Source of the DNA: Achromobacter animicus | GTDB taxonomy: Bacteria > Pseudomonadota > Gammaproteobacteria > Burkholderiales > Burkholderiaceae_B | Assembly (NCBI RefSeq): GCF_902859585.1 | Contig: NZ_CADIJM010000001.1 | Span: 558,001 to 622,000, forward strand | Direction of reading: 5' to 3' | Length of the DNA: 64,000 nt | Shown: piece by piece, positions 39,345-47,504 of the stretch | Layout: every line of letters begins with the position of its first letter | Numbering within the stretch: position 1 is the stretch's first letter | Made by a program: the position numbers and the translations under genes | Notes under the pieces: generated by a model | What the model was told of the DNA's origin: nothing | The model's input: only the letters and a program-made list of their open reading frames with translations | Databases searched by the model: none

Positions 39345-39686
39345 ATGGCCACGACGAATACCCCTATGCCTTCCGACTTCCCCGAGAACGGCCCCGACAA
39401 TCGTGGCGCCTACAGGCGCTCGCGGCATCCGGAAAGCTGGATCGACGAGTTGGAAGCCACGCTCAGCGACAGCTCGGCAACCGACCTGGAGGCCTTGAAG
39501 GCGCGCCTGGGCGACCAGCTTCAAGCCACGCGTCAAAGCCTGCGAGACGCGTCCGACAACGCGCATGACCTCATGCGCGAAACCCTGGATTGCACCGAGG
39601 AATACATCCACGCGCGCCCCTGGCAGGCAGTTGGGCTGGCGGCGGGTGCGGCGTTTCTGCTCGGCATCATCGTCGGCCGGCAGTAG
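39345..39686 (+). CDS. DUF883 (ElaB/YqjD-like) membrane-anchored protein
   Basis: 113 residues with the same plan as the protein at 9093-9434: hydrophilic helical part (about 30-90, ending CTEEYIHARPWQAVG) and a C-terminal membrane helix LAAGAAFLLGIIVG with the conserved RPWxAVG entry. AAGGAG precedes the ATG by 8 nt. Family members tether stalled ribosomes to the inner membrane in E. coli. No sigma-54-like site was found directly upstream, although the next gene has one. Confidence 0.87.
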   Translation: MATTNTPMPSDFPENGPDNRGAYRRSRHPESWIDELEATLSDSSATDLEALKARLGDQLQATRQSLRDASDNAHDLMRETLDCTEEYIHARPWQAVGLAAGAAFLLGIIVGRQ

Positions 39687-39704
39687 CCGGTCGGCACGGT
39701 CGCC

Positions 39705-39720
39705 GGGAACGGCGTTTGCT
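39705..39720 (+). promoter_or_regulatory. Predicted sigma-54 promoter of the SDR gene
   Basis: GGGAACGGCGTTTGCT: TTGC intact, GG-N10-GC spacing, GGAAC instead of GGCAC. The GC lies 49 nt before the start codon. Confidence 0.5.
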
Positions 39721-39768
39721 CGACTCTCGGGCGCAAGGCGCATCCCGCGCCGCCCAATGGGAGAAAAC

Positions 39769-40659
39769 ATGAGCACACCCAAGAACGCCCAGACCGGCGA
39801 CCGCCCGCATCCCGTGCCGCCCATGCCGGGCCAGCACCTGGACGAACAGCCAGGCGTTGAAGCCGACATGGTGCTCAAACCGCAGTACCAGGCGCCCGGC
39901 TACAAAGGCAGCGGCAAGCTGCAGGACAAGGTCGCCATCATCACCGGCGGCGACTCGGGCATCGGCCGCGCGGTGGCCGTGCTGTTTGCGCGCGAAGGCG
40001 CCGACGTCGCGGTGCTATATCTGGACGAACACGAAGACGCCAAGGAAACCAGCCGCGCGGTCGAGGCCGAGGGCCGTCAATGTCTGCTGATCCCCGGCGA
40101 CGTGCAGGATTCGGCCTTCTGCAACGAAGCAGTGGCGCAGGTCGTCAAGCATTTCGGCAAGCTCGACATCCTGGTCAACAACGCGGCCTTCCAATTGCAC
40201 ACCGACACGCTGCCGGAAATCAGCGACGAGAAATGGGACAAGACGCTGCGCACCAACATCACCGGCTATTTCTACATGGCGCGCGCGGCGCTTGAACACC
40301 TGAAGACGGGCGACGCCATCATCAACACCGGCTCCGTCACGGGCCTGAACGGCAGCGGCAAGCTGCTGGACTACTCGTCGACCAAGGGCGCGATCCATGC
40401 GTTTACCCGATCACTCGCATCCAATCTGGCCGAGCAAGGCATCCGCGTGAATGCGGTGGCGCCGGGCCCCGTGTGGACGCCCTTGAACCCGGCCGACCGA
40501 AGCGCCGAAGAGATCAAGTCGTTTGGCGAAAAGACGGATTTGAAACGCCCCGCCCAGCCCGAGGAAATCTCGCCGGCCTACGTCTTTCTGGCATCGCCCG
40601 AATGCTCGAGCTACATCACGGGCATCGTGCTGCCCATCACCGGCAGCGCCGGCGACTGA
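39769..40659 (+). CDS. Short-chain dehydrogenase/reductase, YghA-like
   Basis: 296 residues of the classical SDR type with a ~50-residue N-terminal extension (QYQAPGYKGSGKL) typical of the YghA/YhdF stress-linked subgroup. Cofactor motif is TGGDSGIGR, followed by NNAA, catalytic Ser in GSVTG and YSSTKGA (Tyr-x-x-x-Lys). The Asp-containing LYLDEHED after beta-2 favours NAD(H) over NADP(H). GGGAG lies 6 nt before the ATG. The physiological substrate is unknown. Confidence 0.9.
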   Translation: MSTPKNAQTGDRPHPVPPMPGQHLDEQPGVEADMVLKPQYQAPGYKGSGKLQDKVAIITGGDSGIGRAVAVLFAREGADVAVLYLDEHEDAKETSRAVEAEGRQCLLIPGDVQDSAFCNEAVAQVVKHFGKLDILVNNAAFQLHTDTLPEISDEKWDKTLRTNITGYFYMARAALEHLKTGDAIINTGSVTGLNGSGKLLDYSSTKGAIHAFTRSLASNLAEQGIRVNAVAPGPVWTPLNPADRSAEEIKSFGEKTDLKRPAQPEEISPAYVFLASPECSSYITGIVLPITGSAGD

Positions 40660-40679
40660 GCGGCTGGACATGACCGAGG

Positions 40680-40699
40680 GGCCGTACCTTTTAACGGCC
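40680..40699. terminator. Weak hairpin between convergent SDR and DUF4142 genes
   Basis: GGCCGT and ACGGCC flank ACCTTTTA. Short stem; could end transcription from either side. Confidence 0.25.
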
Positions 40700-40735
40700 G
40701 ATCCCCCAGACACCTGCCGCGCCGTGCGCCGGACT

Positions 40736-41356
40736 TCACTTTTCCGGCACAACAGAAGCCGGCGCGGCGCGGGACGCCGGAGACACGGGCGGCGCTTCCC
40801 CCTTCGGCGCGGGGTGGATCTTCTCACCATTGACCGCCGGCTCACGCTGCAGCGCGCGGCTCATCGCATAGTGATCTTTCAGCATCGGCAAGGTGCGGAC
40901 CGCAAAGTCACGCACCTGCGCGTCTTCTGACGCTTTCGCAGCAGTCTCAAACAGGCGGTTGGCGGTTGCGTGCGCGTCCACAGCCGCCTTCTGGATGTAA
41001 AGCTGGTCGAACGACGCGCCGGTCATGCCGCCCAGCTCGTGGAGCGTCGCGCGTTCAGGCTCGGCCGGCTGATCCGGCAGCGCCACGTTTTTCGCTGCGG
41101 CCAGCGCCTTCAGTTCTTTGTTCACCGCGGCGTGCTGTTCCAGCATCTTCGCCGCGAAAGCGCGCACCTGCGCATCCTGCGCGCGCTTGCCGGCGAGCTC
41201 GGCGGCCTGTACTTCAAACATGCCCGAGCCCGACGCCGCCTGCAGAAAGCGGGCGTCGGACGCGTCCAGTTCGGCGGCGTGGCTCACATGGCCAACGCCC
41301 GCCAGAACAAGCGCAGCGGCCACAGCCGCCAGCGAGGGGATGGTAAATGGTTTCAT
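40736..41356 (-). CDS. DUF4142 secreted protein
   Basis: 206 residues with a signal peptide (SLAAVAAALVLAGVGHVSHA, cleavage after ~residue 27) and a long helical DUF4142 domain (DARFLQAASGSGMFEVQAAELA, KMLEQHAAVNKELKALA). Such ferritin-like four-helix proteins are periplasmic and of unknown function. The C-terminus is Pro/Ala-rich. GGAG lies 9 nt before the ATG. It starts 31 nt after the gene at 41388-41978 and is probably co-transcribed with it. Confidence 0.85.
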   Translation of the reverse strand: MKPFTIPSLAAVAAALVLAGVGHVSHAAELDASDARFLQAASGSGMFEVQAAELAGKRAQDAQVRAFAAKMLEQHAAVNKELKALAAAKNVALPDQPAEPERATLHELGGMTGASFDQLYIQKAAVDAHATANRLFETAAKASEDAQVRDFAVRTLPMLKDHYAMSRALQREPAVNGEKIHPAPKGEAPPVSPASRAAPASVVPEK

Positions 41357-41387
41357 TGTTCTATCTCCGTGAGCGGCCACGCGGCCT

Positions 41388-41978
41388 TCAGTTCGCGGTG
41401 GTCGGCGCTTCGACGCGGCGCGGTGGGTCCAGCGGATCGAAATCCTGCCATTTGCCGTCCTGCCAGCGGCCGTTCGCGCGCTCGATGTCCGTGCCGCCTG
41501 CCGCACGCAGAATCTGACGCGCCTGCTGTTCGCGCCCGATATCCACATGCAGCGCCAGCATCACGCCCGCCTGCCGCACCGGCGGATGCGACTTCTCCGG
41601 TTCGCCCGGCGCCGTGCGCACGCGTTTCTTGCGGCCGATCACCCACATGGCGCCCGCCAGCGCACCGATATAAGCGCCCACGCCCGCTGCCGCGATGGTG
41701 ATGAAGATGGACGCGGCCAGCTGCGCGGCGATCACCCCCGCCACCAAGGCGAACACCAAGCCCAGCAGCGACGCGCCGGCCACGGCGCCGAAGTGCCCGC
41801 CTTTGGCGTCCGGATCGGCGACGCGGTCGCCGCCCAACGGAAAGCGCCCGTGCTCGCCCGCAATGCTGACGTAGAACGTGTGGATGTCGTCCTCGGTATA
41901 GCCCTCGGCAAACAGCTTCTGGGCGGCCAGCGTGGCTTCGTCGAAGGTCTGGAACCGTGCAGCGACAATCAAGGACAT
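41388..41978 (-). CDS. Membrane protein with glycine-zipper hydrophobic core
   Basis: 196 residues. Residues 1-55 form a soluble part (ARFQTFDEATLAAQKLF, a general-stress YflT-like start), followed by two hydrophobic glycine/alanine-rich segments (about 65-115) with GxxxG repeats, and a soluble C-terminus (LHVDIGREQQARQILRAAGGTDIE) that resembles a second small alpha/beta unit. Function unknown. GGGAG lies 6 nt before the ATG. A variant sigma-54-like site is 34 nt upstream. Confidence 0.75.
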   Translation of the reverse strand: MSLIVAARFQTFDEATLAAQKLFAEGYTEDDIHTFYVSIAGEHGRFPLGGDRVADPDAKGGHFGAVAGASLLGLVFALVAGVIAAQLAASIFITIAAAGVGAYIGALAGAMWVIGRKKRVRTAPGEPEKSHPPVRQAGVMLALHVDIGREQQARQILRAAGGTDIERANGRWQDGKWQDFDPLDPPRRVEAPTTAN

Positions 41979-42011
41979 GACAATCTCCCGGTAGAAAATT
42001 CTCCCAGCAGG

Positions 42012-42027
42012 AGCAACTTCCATACCC
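42012..42027 (-). promoter_or_regulatory. Possible sigma-54 promoter for the 41388 and DUF4142 genes
   Basis: On the minus strand GGGTATGGAAGTTGCT: spacing and TTGC are right, but the -24 element reads GGTAT. It is the weakest of the set. Confidence 0.35.
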
Positions 42028-42060
42028 GCGCGGCGCCGCTCGGTCCTTGACTGGCAATCG

Positions 42061-42076
42061 CGGCATGGCGCTTGCT
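42061..42076 (+). promoter_or_regulatory. Predicted sigma-54 promoter for the 42147 gene
   Basis: CGGCATGGCGCTTGCT: GGCAT in place of GGCAC, perfect TTGC and GG-N10-GC spacing; 71 nt before the start codon. Confidence 0.5.
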
Positions 42077-42146
42077 GCAATTCGATGGCAAATGGCGACG
42101 TCCACGGATGTGTCCTGGACGCGCTTTTCCCAACTTGGAGATTCCC

Positions 42147-42413
42147 ATGCCCCGTATCCCCGACACCGACCTGAACCTTGACGACAGCGGCCGGCCCGAC
42201 CTGGGCCCTAGCGACTCTTCCGATTCGGCCAGCGACCTGCCGCTGGACCGCCGGCACACCGACAGCGACTCCCAGGCCACCGGCGAACGCGAGAGCGTGG
42301 AACCGGACCTCGTGGACGACGACGGTGCAGACGTCGCCACCGATCGCATCACGGACGCAGACGAAGCCGGCATCTCGCGCGATGCGCCCGACCCGGTGCG
42401 CAATGGCGGCTAA
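42147..42413 (+). CDS. Small acidic hydrophilic protein
   Basis: 88 residues, about one quarter Asp plus Glu, many Ser and Arg, no hydrophobic segment (PDTDLNLDDSGRPDLG near the start). GGAG lies 6 nt before the ATG. No family recognised; it is expected to be disordered. Its promoter-like site and its neighbours place it with the other small stress-type genes. Confidence 0.65.
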   Translation: MPRIPDTDLNLDDSGRPDLGPSDSSDSASDLPLDRRHTDSDSQATGERESVEPDLVDDDGADVATDRITDADEAGISRDAPDPVRNGG

Positions 42414-42464
42414 GCCCGGCGCCTGCTTCGCGCCGCGCCAGCCGCGCAGCGCGAAGCGCAATGG

Positions 42465-42680
42465 TCACTTCCCTTCGGGCCGCTTCCCCGGATACTGACC
42501 GCCCTCCTCGTACTCGGGCCCTCCGTGGTTAGGCTTCTTGTCCGATTCCCGCTTGTAGGGTTCTTCCTTGTCGATCGCCTTATCCGCGCCAAACTGGCCG
42601 CTCTGGTTCGACGCTTCCGTTTCGTCCTTCGGGGTGTTGGCCTTGGACTTTCCCGGCTGTTGTTCGTGTTGGGTCGTCAT
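42465..42680 (-). CDS. Small hydrophilic Lys/Glu-rich protein
   Basis: 71 residues, highly charged with Gln, Gly and Pro (KANTPKDETEASNQSGQFG), no hydrophobic part. AAGGAG is 8 nt before the ATG and a sigma-54-like promoter lies 58 nt upstream. The composition is that of small stress hydrophilins. Unknown function. Confidence 0.7.
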   Translation of the reverse strand: MTTQHEQQPGKSKANTPKDETEASNQSGQFGADKAIDKEEPYKRESDKKPNHGGPEYEEGGQYPGKRPEGK

Positions 42681-42737
42681 GAATGCTCTCCTTGAAACGC
42701 GCCCGTCCGAAGATGGCGGACAGGCAGCGGCTCAATG

Positions 42738-42753
42738 CGCAAGCGCCGTGCCT
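42738..42753 (-). promoter_or_regulatory. Predicted sigma-54 promoter for the 42465 gene
   Basis: On the minus strand AGGCACGGCGCTTGCG, with intact GGCAC and TTGC. It stands back to back with the plus-strand site at 42763; only 11 bp separate the two -24 elements. Confidence 0.75.
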
Positions 42754-42762
42754 GAAAAACCC

Positions 42763-42778
42763 GGGCACGGCACTTGCT
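42763..42778 (+). promoter_or_regulatory. Predicted sigma-54 promoter for the 42832 gene
   Basis: GGGCACGGCACTTGCT, with intact GGCAC and TTGC and GG-N10-GC spacing, 54 nt before the start codon. Confidence 0.75.
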
Positions 42779-42831
42779 CTGTCCCTGGTCGGGTCCGCCA
42801 ACTACCGGACCAATTTCCCAAGGAGTCAGTC

Positions 42832-43206
42832 ATGAAGCTGTCCAAAACGATTTGCCCCGCTTTCGCCCTGTGCTTTTCGGTCCTCGCCTTCCAGGCCTCC
42901 GCGCAGACTGGCGCTGCCGCCGTTCGCACGAACGATCAGATCGACAACCAATACAAGATGGACAAAAAGCAATGCGACGGCATGAAGGGCAACCAGAAGG
43001 ATGTCTGCCAGCAACAGGCCGAAGCCACGCGCGACAAGGCCAAGGCAGACGCCAAAGCCGCCAAGGAAAAGGCCGAAGCCTCGCATGACGCCGCGAAAAC
43101 GCGCAACGATGCCGACTATAAAGTCGGCAAGGAAAAGTGCGACGCCATGTCCGGTAATGCCAAGGACGCCTGCATGGCAGACCTGAAGACCCGCTACAAC
43201 AAATAA
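42832..43206 (+). CDS. Small secreted Lys/Ala-rich helical protein
   Basis: 124 residues with a signal peptide (KTICPAFALCFSVLAFQASA, cleavage after ~24). The mature part has two similar Cys pairs (KKQCDGMKGNQKDVCQQQA and KEKCDAMSGNAKDACMADL) flanking a long Lys/Ala/Asp helix of heptad type, so each pair may form a disulfide that caps the helix. The repeated KxxCDxMxGNxKDxC motif suggests an internal duplication. AAGGAG is 8 nt before the ATG. It is periplasmic by prediction; function unknown. Confidence 0.75.
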   Translation: MKLSKTICPAFALCFSVLAFQASAQTGAAAVRTNDQIDNQYKMDKKQCDGMKGNQKDVCQQQAEATRDKAKADAKAAKEKAEASHDAAKTRNDADYKVGKEKCDAMSGNAKDACMADLKTRYNK

Positions 43207-43212
43207 GCGGGA

Positions 43213-44598
43213 CTAGGCGGATTCCCGGGGCGGTCCACCCGCCCGGGAATTCTCGCCAGGCAGCGGATAGCCCGCTGCCGCGTATTCCTCAAGACGGTTG
43301 TAGAGCGTCTTGGGACTGATGCCCAGCACGGCAGCGGCTTGCTTTTTCACGCCGTTGCAGCGTTCGAGCGTCGCCAGGATAAGACGCCGATCGGCCTCTG
43401 CCAGCGTCTCTCCGACAGGCACGCTGACCTGACCGCCAGACGACTCGCCAGCCGGCGAGACCTGCGGCACCAGCATTTCCAGATCCAGCACATCGCCGTC
43501 AGCCATGATGAACGCGCGGCGAACAAAATTCTTCAGTTCGCGCACGTTGCCCGGCCATTCGTACTGCTCCAGTGCCGCAGCCGCTTCGGGCGAAAATGCC
43601 TTGTTCTTCCCGGATTCTTCGTTGAGCGTCTGCAGGAAGCGCTGCGCCAGAAACTGGATGTCGCTGCCGCGGTCGCGCAGCGCCGGCAGTTCGATGGGAA
43701 ACACACTCAATCGGTAGTACAAGTCTTCGCGCAGCTTGCCTTCCTGCACGGCCTGTTCCGGATTGCGGTTCGTGGCGGCCACCACGCGGATGTCGCAGGC
43801 GATTTCGCGATTGGTCCCCACGCGCATGAACTGCCCCGTCTCCAGCACGCGCAACAGCTTGACCTGCAGGTCAAGCGGCATTTCGGTGACTTCATCCAGG
43901 AACAGCGTGCCGCCGTCCGCGCGTTCGAAGTAGCCCTTGTGCTGGCGGTCGGCGCCGGTAAAGCTGCCGCGCTCGTGGCCGAACATTTCGCTTTCGATCA
44001 GGTTGGGCGAAATCGCGCCGCAGTTGACCGCGATGAACGGCCGCTGGCGGCGCGGGCTGAGTTCGTGGATGGCATGGGCAGCCAGTTCCTTGCCGGTGCC
44101 GCTTTCGCCGATCAGCAAGGTGGTGACGGTGGTGGGCGCCACGCGCCCGATCTGGCGGTACAGCGTCTGCATCCGTTCGGACTTGCCGTACAGCTTGCCG
44201 AAACGGCCCGGTTCCTCGAAAGGCGTGCCGGGCAGCTCGCCGCCCGAATTGACCATGATGCGCTTGAGGATTTCTTCCAGGCGCTCCATGCAGATCGGCT
44301 TGACCAGATAGTCGGTCGCACCCAGGCGCAAGGCCTGGACGGCGTTGTCGACAGTACCGTGACCGGTCATCACCACCACTTCCGCGCTACTCGCATTAAC
44401 GTTCTTGAAAATGTCCATGCCGCTGCCGCCCGGCAACCGGACGTCAGTCAGCACCAGGTCGGGCGCTTGCCGTTCGAGCTGGATCAGGGCGTCCTTGACG
44501 CTGGCTGCCAGGGCCACCGAAAACCCGCTATCGCGGCCGATTTCGGCCAGTGTTTCTCGTATCGCATCGTCGTCATCGACGATTAGCAGGTGAGGCAT
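43213..44598 (-). CDS. NtrC-family sigma-54 activator with receiver domain
   Basis: 461 residues: receiver domain (acidic pocket DDDD at 8-11, phospho-acceptor Asp52 in LTDVRLPG, Lys in YLVKP), AAA+ domain (Walker A GESGTGKE, sigma-54 contact loop GSFTGA, Walker B GGTLFLDE, arginine fingers REDLYYRL) and a C-terminal Fis-type helix-turn-helix (KKQAAAVLGISPKTLYNRL). Phosphorylation would allow it to remodel sigma-54 holoenzyme. No kinase gene adjoins it; the nearest is the hybrid kinase at 48013. An inverted repeat at 43221-43250 in its 3' end can serve as a shared terminator with the convergent gene that ends at 43206. Confidence 0.93.
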   Translation of the reverse strand: MPHLLIVDDDDAIRETLAEIGRDSGFSVALAASVKDALIQLERQAPDLVLTDVRLPGGSGMDIFKNVNASSAEVVVMTGHGTVDNAVQALRLGATDYLVKPICMERLEEILKRIMVNSGGELPGTPFEEPGRFGKLYGKSERMQTLYRQIGRVAPTTVTTLLIGESGTGKELAAHAIHELSPRRQRPFIAVNCGAISPNLIESEMFGHERGSFTGADRQHKGYFERADGGTLFLDEVTEMPLDLQVKLLRVLETGQFMRVGTNREIACDIRVVAATNRNPEQAVQEGKLREDLYYRLSVFPIELPALRDRGSDIQFLAQRFLQTLNEESGKNKAFSPEAAAALEQYEWPGNVRELKNFVRRAFIMADGDVLDLEMLVPQVSPAGESSGGQVSVPVGETLAEADRRLILATLERCNGVKKQAAAVLGISPKTLYNRLEEYAAAGYPLPGENSRAGGPPRESA

Positions 44599-44774
44599 GC
44601 TATCTCCGTATCCCTTCTATAACGCTCAGAATAGTCACTATGGGGGCGGTCAGCGCAAATATTTTTCGGATTCCACCAACGTTTTCCAATGCTTGCAACT
44701 CGTCGCAATCAGAGAGTAGGCTGCACTCTACGATGCACTTATTGCAGGCCCGCTTCCGGGACTGAGGATCAAGC

Positions 44775-45779
44775 ATGGCTAGTCGAAATACCGCTACGCG
44801 CACCACCGCGCCTTCGCCCACTTCCGTGTTCGCCGACACCAGCGGCATGTCGCCGCAGATGCGAAAACTGGGAAACCAGATCGCCCTTGCGGCGGCCACC
44901 GATGCAAGCGTGTTCATTATCGGTGAAAGTGGCGCTGGAAAGGAAATCGTAGCGCGGGCCATCCACGATGCGAGCGATCGCCGCGACCAGCCGTTCGTGG
45001 CGGTCAACTGCGGCGCGATCAGCGGATCGTTGGCGCATGCCGAACTTTTTGGTCACGAAAAAGGCAGCTTCACCGGCGCCGTGTCCCAGAATGCCGGCTA
45101 TTTCGAGTTTGCAAGCGGCGGCACATTGTTTCTGGACGAAGTCACCGAAATGCCGCCGGACATGCAGGTGCACTTCCTGCGCGTGCTCGAAGTCGGCACG
45201 TATCAACGCGTGGGCGGCACCGACGTGTTGCGCGCCAATGTGCGCGTCATCTGCGCCAGCAACCGCGACCCCGCCGCCTCCGTCGCGGACGGCCGGTTGC
45301 GTCAGGATTTCCTGCACCGTCTGCTCGTGATTCCGCTGCGCGTGCCGCCGCTGCGCGAGCGCGGCGACGACGCCCTGCTTCTTGCCAAGCAATTCCTGGA
45401 CACGTTGAATGCGCAGCATGGCACGCAGAAGACGTTTTCGCCGCACATGCTGGAAGCGATCAAGGCGCACGACTGGCCGGGCAACGTGCGTGAACTGCGC
45501 AACGTGATCCAGCGCGCCTACATCATGGCCGACACGGAGCTGGACGCCGAGCTGCTCACGCGCAAGCGCGGCCCGAACCAGGCTCAGATGCGCGAAGGCT
45601 CGCTGAACTTTCCCGTAGGTATGCCGCTTGGCCGGGCCCAGCGCGAGTTCATCCTGGCCACGCTGGCGCATCATGCCGGCGACAAGCGTCTGGCCGCCGA
45701 GACCCTCGGCGTCAGTCTGAAGACGCTGTACAACCGTCTGGATGTCTATGAAAAGGACGAGCCCGAAGCGGCCGCCTGA
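44775..45779 (+). CDS. Sigma-54 activator without receiver domain
   Basis: 334 residues made of an AAA+ domain (Walker A GESGAGKE at 50-57, GSFTGA at 97-102, GGTLFLDE) and a Fis-type DNA-binding domain ([19 protein letters not shown]). The N-terminal 24 residues are short and not a sensor, so it may be constitutively active or controlled by a partner, as for PspF or HrpS. The C-terminal region is similar to the divergent activator at 43213, suggesting an old duplication. AGGATC precedes the ATG weakly. It lies 100 nt before the rpoN gene, pointing the same way. Confidence 0.92.
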   Translation: MASRNTATRTTAPSPTSVFADTSGMSPQMRKLGNQIALAAATDASVFIIGESGAGKEIVARAIHDASDRRDQPFVAVNCGAISGSLAHAELFGHEKGSFTGAVSQNAGYFEFASGGTLFLDEVTEMPPDMQVHFLRVLEVGTYQRVGGTDVLRANVRVICASNRDPAASVADGRLRQDFLHRLLVIPLRVPPLRERGDDALLLAKQFLDTLNAQHGTQKTFSPHMLEAIKAHDWPGNVRELRNVIQRAYIMADTELDAELLTRKRGPNQAQMREGSLNFPVGMPLGRAQREFILATLAHHAGDKRLAAETLGVSLKTLYNRLDVYEKDEPEAAA

Positions 45780-45855
45780 GCAGTTATTACCATCCCCTTT
45801 GTAATACTGTCCCAGCATGCCGCGTTCCCGCCGCGGCGACCCCTCTCACATGCGG

Positions 45856-45872
45856 TTGGCACGTTTTTTGCG
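45856..45872 (+). promoter_or_regulatory. Sigma-54 promoter in front of rpoN
   Basis: TGGCACG-TTTT-TTGC is a full match to the -24/-12 consensus, preceded by T. The predicted start near 45883 gives a leader of about 42 nt before the TTG start of rpoN. It implies positive autoregulation. Confidence 0.85.
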
Positions 45873-45924
45873 TCTATGAATGGAACGAGCCGCCTTCCGG
45901 CGGCTGCCCCTTCAGGAGACTCGA

Positions 45925-47382
45925 TTGGGCCACCCGATGCAAGAACTTCGCCTGCGCCAGCAAATGACGCTGGCGCCGCGTCTGCAACAATCCGTCAAGC
46001 TGCTTCAGATGTCGGCGTTGGAGTTCACTACGGCCGTGCAACACGCGCTTGCGACGAACCCTTTTCTCGAAGATCCGGACGAATCGGAGCCCGAGGCGGC
46101 CCCGGCTGCGCCCGGCGTCCGCGGTGAGATGACGGAGCAGGCCGACGGACAATCCGCGCCAGAACCCGTCGCGGCATCCGACAGCCCGGACATGGATGAA
46201 CCCCCGCCCGACGCGCCGGCCTATTCCGGCGACTATCCCACGCACGCCCCGTCCGGCGGCGACAGCGATCTGGGCCAATGGGCCTGTGCCAACGTGTCGA
46301 TGCGTGAGCGCCTGTCCTTCGAATTGGGCAACTACCACGTGCAGCCGCGCGACCGCCTGCTGGCCGAATTCATCATCGACGCGCTGGACGACGACGGCTA
46401 CCTGCGCACGCCGCTGGAAAATCTTTGTACGGCCGCCGACGAAGACATCAATCCGATTCCCGACGAAAGCGAATGGATGGCGGCCCTGCGTCTGGTGCAG
46501 CAGCTGGATGCGCCCGGAATCGCTGCGCGCGATCTGCGCGAATGCCTGACGCTGCAACTGGCGGCGCTGCCCGACGAAGACGACGCCACGCGGGCGCTGG
46601 CCCAGCGCATTGTGCAGGATCATCTGGAACGTCTGGGCAAGAACGATTACGCCGGCCTGCGCCGCGCGTTGGCATGTTCGGACGATGCCCTGCGCGACGC
46701 GTGCGCGCTGATCCGGCGCCTGGATCCCAAGCCCGGCGGCCGCTACAGCGGCGACGCGCCGGTGTACGTCGTGCCCGATGTGTTTGTCGACAAATGGCAG
46801 GGACGCTGGCGCGTGCTGCCCAATCGCAGCGCCATGCCCCGCGCGCGTCTGCATAGCGCCTATGCGGACCTCTTCCGGCGCGCCCGGCTGGACGACCGCA
46901 GCCCAATGGCGCAAGAGCTGCAGGAGGCGCGCTGGCTGGTGCGCAATGTCGAGCAGCGCTACACCACCATCCAGCGCGTGGCCGAAGCGATCGTGAAGCG
47001 CCAGCAGATGTTCTTTGAGTACGGCGAAGTCGCCCTGCGTCCGCTGATGCTGCGCGAAGTCGCCGATGATCTGAACATGCACGAGTCCACGGTGTCGCGC
47101 GCCACGGTCAGCAAGTACATGACCACGCCGCGCGGCGTCTTTGAATTCCGCCACTTCTTCTCGCGCGAACTCGCAACGGAATCGGGCGGCTCGTGTTCAG
47201 CCGCAGCCGTCCGCGCGCTGATCAAGGAAATGGTGGACGCCGAAGATCCGTCCATGCCGCTTTCCGACGTGGCGTTGACGCAGCAACTGGCGTCCAACGG
47301 CATCCTTCTCGCCCGCCGCACCGTATCCAAATACCGCGGCCAGTTGCGCGTGCCGCCGGCAGAATTGCGCCGCCAGCATTGA
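45925..47382 (+). CDS. rpoN: RNA polymerase sigma-54 factor
   Basis: 485 residues. Region I (QELRLRQQMTLAPRLQQSVKLLQMSALEF) contacts activators, an acidic linker follows (about 50-110), then the core-binding part, the helix-turn-helix that reads -12 (LREVADDLNMHESTVSRATVSKY) and the RpoN box ARRTVSKYRG at 463-472. Start chosen: TTG 45925, because AGGAG is 6 nt before it; an upstream ATG at 45880 would precede the predicted transcription start. Usual rpoN neighbours (lptB, hpf, ptsN) are absent, and two sigma-54 activators stand next to it, so this may be a second, specialised copy. That is inference, since the rest of the genome is not visible. Confidence 0.95.
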   Translation: MGHPMQELRLRQQMTLAPRLQQSVKLLQMSALEFTTAVQHALATNPFLEDPDESEPEAAPAAPGVRGEMTEQADGQSAPEPVAASDSPDMDEPPPDAPAYSGDYPTHAPSGGDSDLGQWACANVSMRERLSFELGNYHVQPRDRLLAEFIIDALDDDGYLRTPLENLCTAADEDINPIPDESEWMAALRLVQQLDAPGIAARDLRECLTLQLAALPDEDDATRALAQRIVQDHLERLGKNDYAGLRRALACSDDALRDACALIRRLDPKPGGRYSGDAPVYVVPDVFVDKWQGRWRVLPNRSAMPRARLHSAYADLFRRARLDDRSPMAQELQEARWLVRNVEQRYTTIQRVAEAIVKRQQMFFEYGEVALRPLMLREVADDLNMHESTVSRATVSKYMTTPRGVFEFRHFFSRELATESGGSCSAAAVRALIKEMVDAEDPSMPLSDVALTQQLASNGILLARRTVSKYRGQLRVPPAELRRQH

Positions 47383-47415
47383 ATCGCGGCACCGGCATGA
47401 ACCGGTGCCGCGATT
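47382..47415 (+). terminator. Hairpin directly after the rpoN stop
   Basis: A perfect 14-bp stem with loop CATGAA begins at the last base of the stop codon. No U-run; it may protect the 3' end or assist the stronger terminator 50 nt downstream. Confidence 0.45.
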
Positions 47416-47462
47416 GCTTGCGCGGGGACGGCCTTTGACCCCGACTTGATTCCCGCCGCACG

Positions 47463-47492
47463 AAAAAAAGGCTTCCTTCCGGAAGCCTTTTT
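47463..47492. terminator. Bidirectional Rho-independent terminator
   Basis: AAAAAGGCTTCC-TTCC-GGAAGCCTTTTT lies between the convergent rpoN and 47505 genes and has a U-run in both directions. Confidence 0.9.
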
Positions 47493-47504
47493 GTGTGGGG
47501 CTGC

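Noticed and set aside
44731-44747. Sigma-54-like site before the receiver-less activator
   Set aside because: TGCAC and TTGC occur but are two bases too close and the GG doublet is missing.
45880-45924. Upstream ATG start for rpoN
   Set aside because: It lies before the predicted transcription start and has no ribosome site; the TTG at 45925 has AGGAG at ideal distance and gives the conserved N-terminus.
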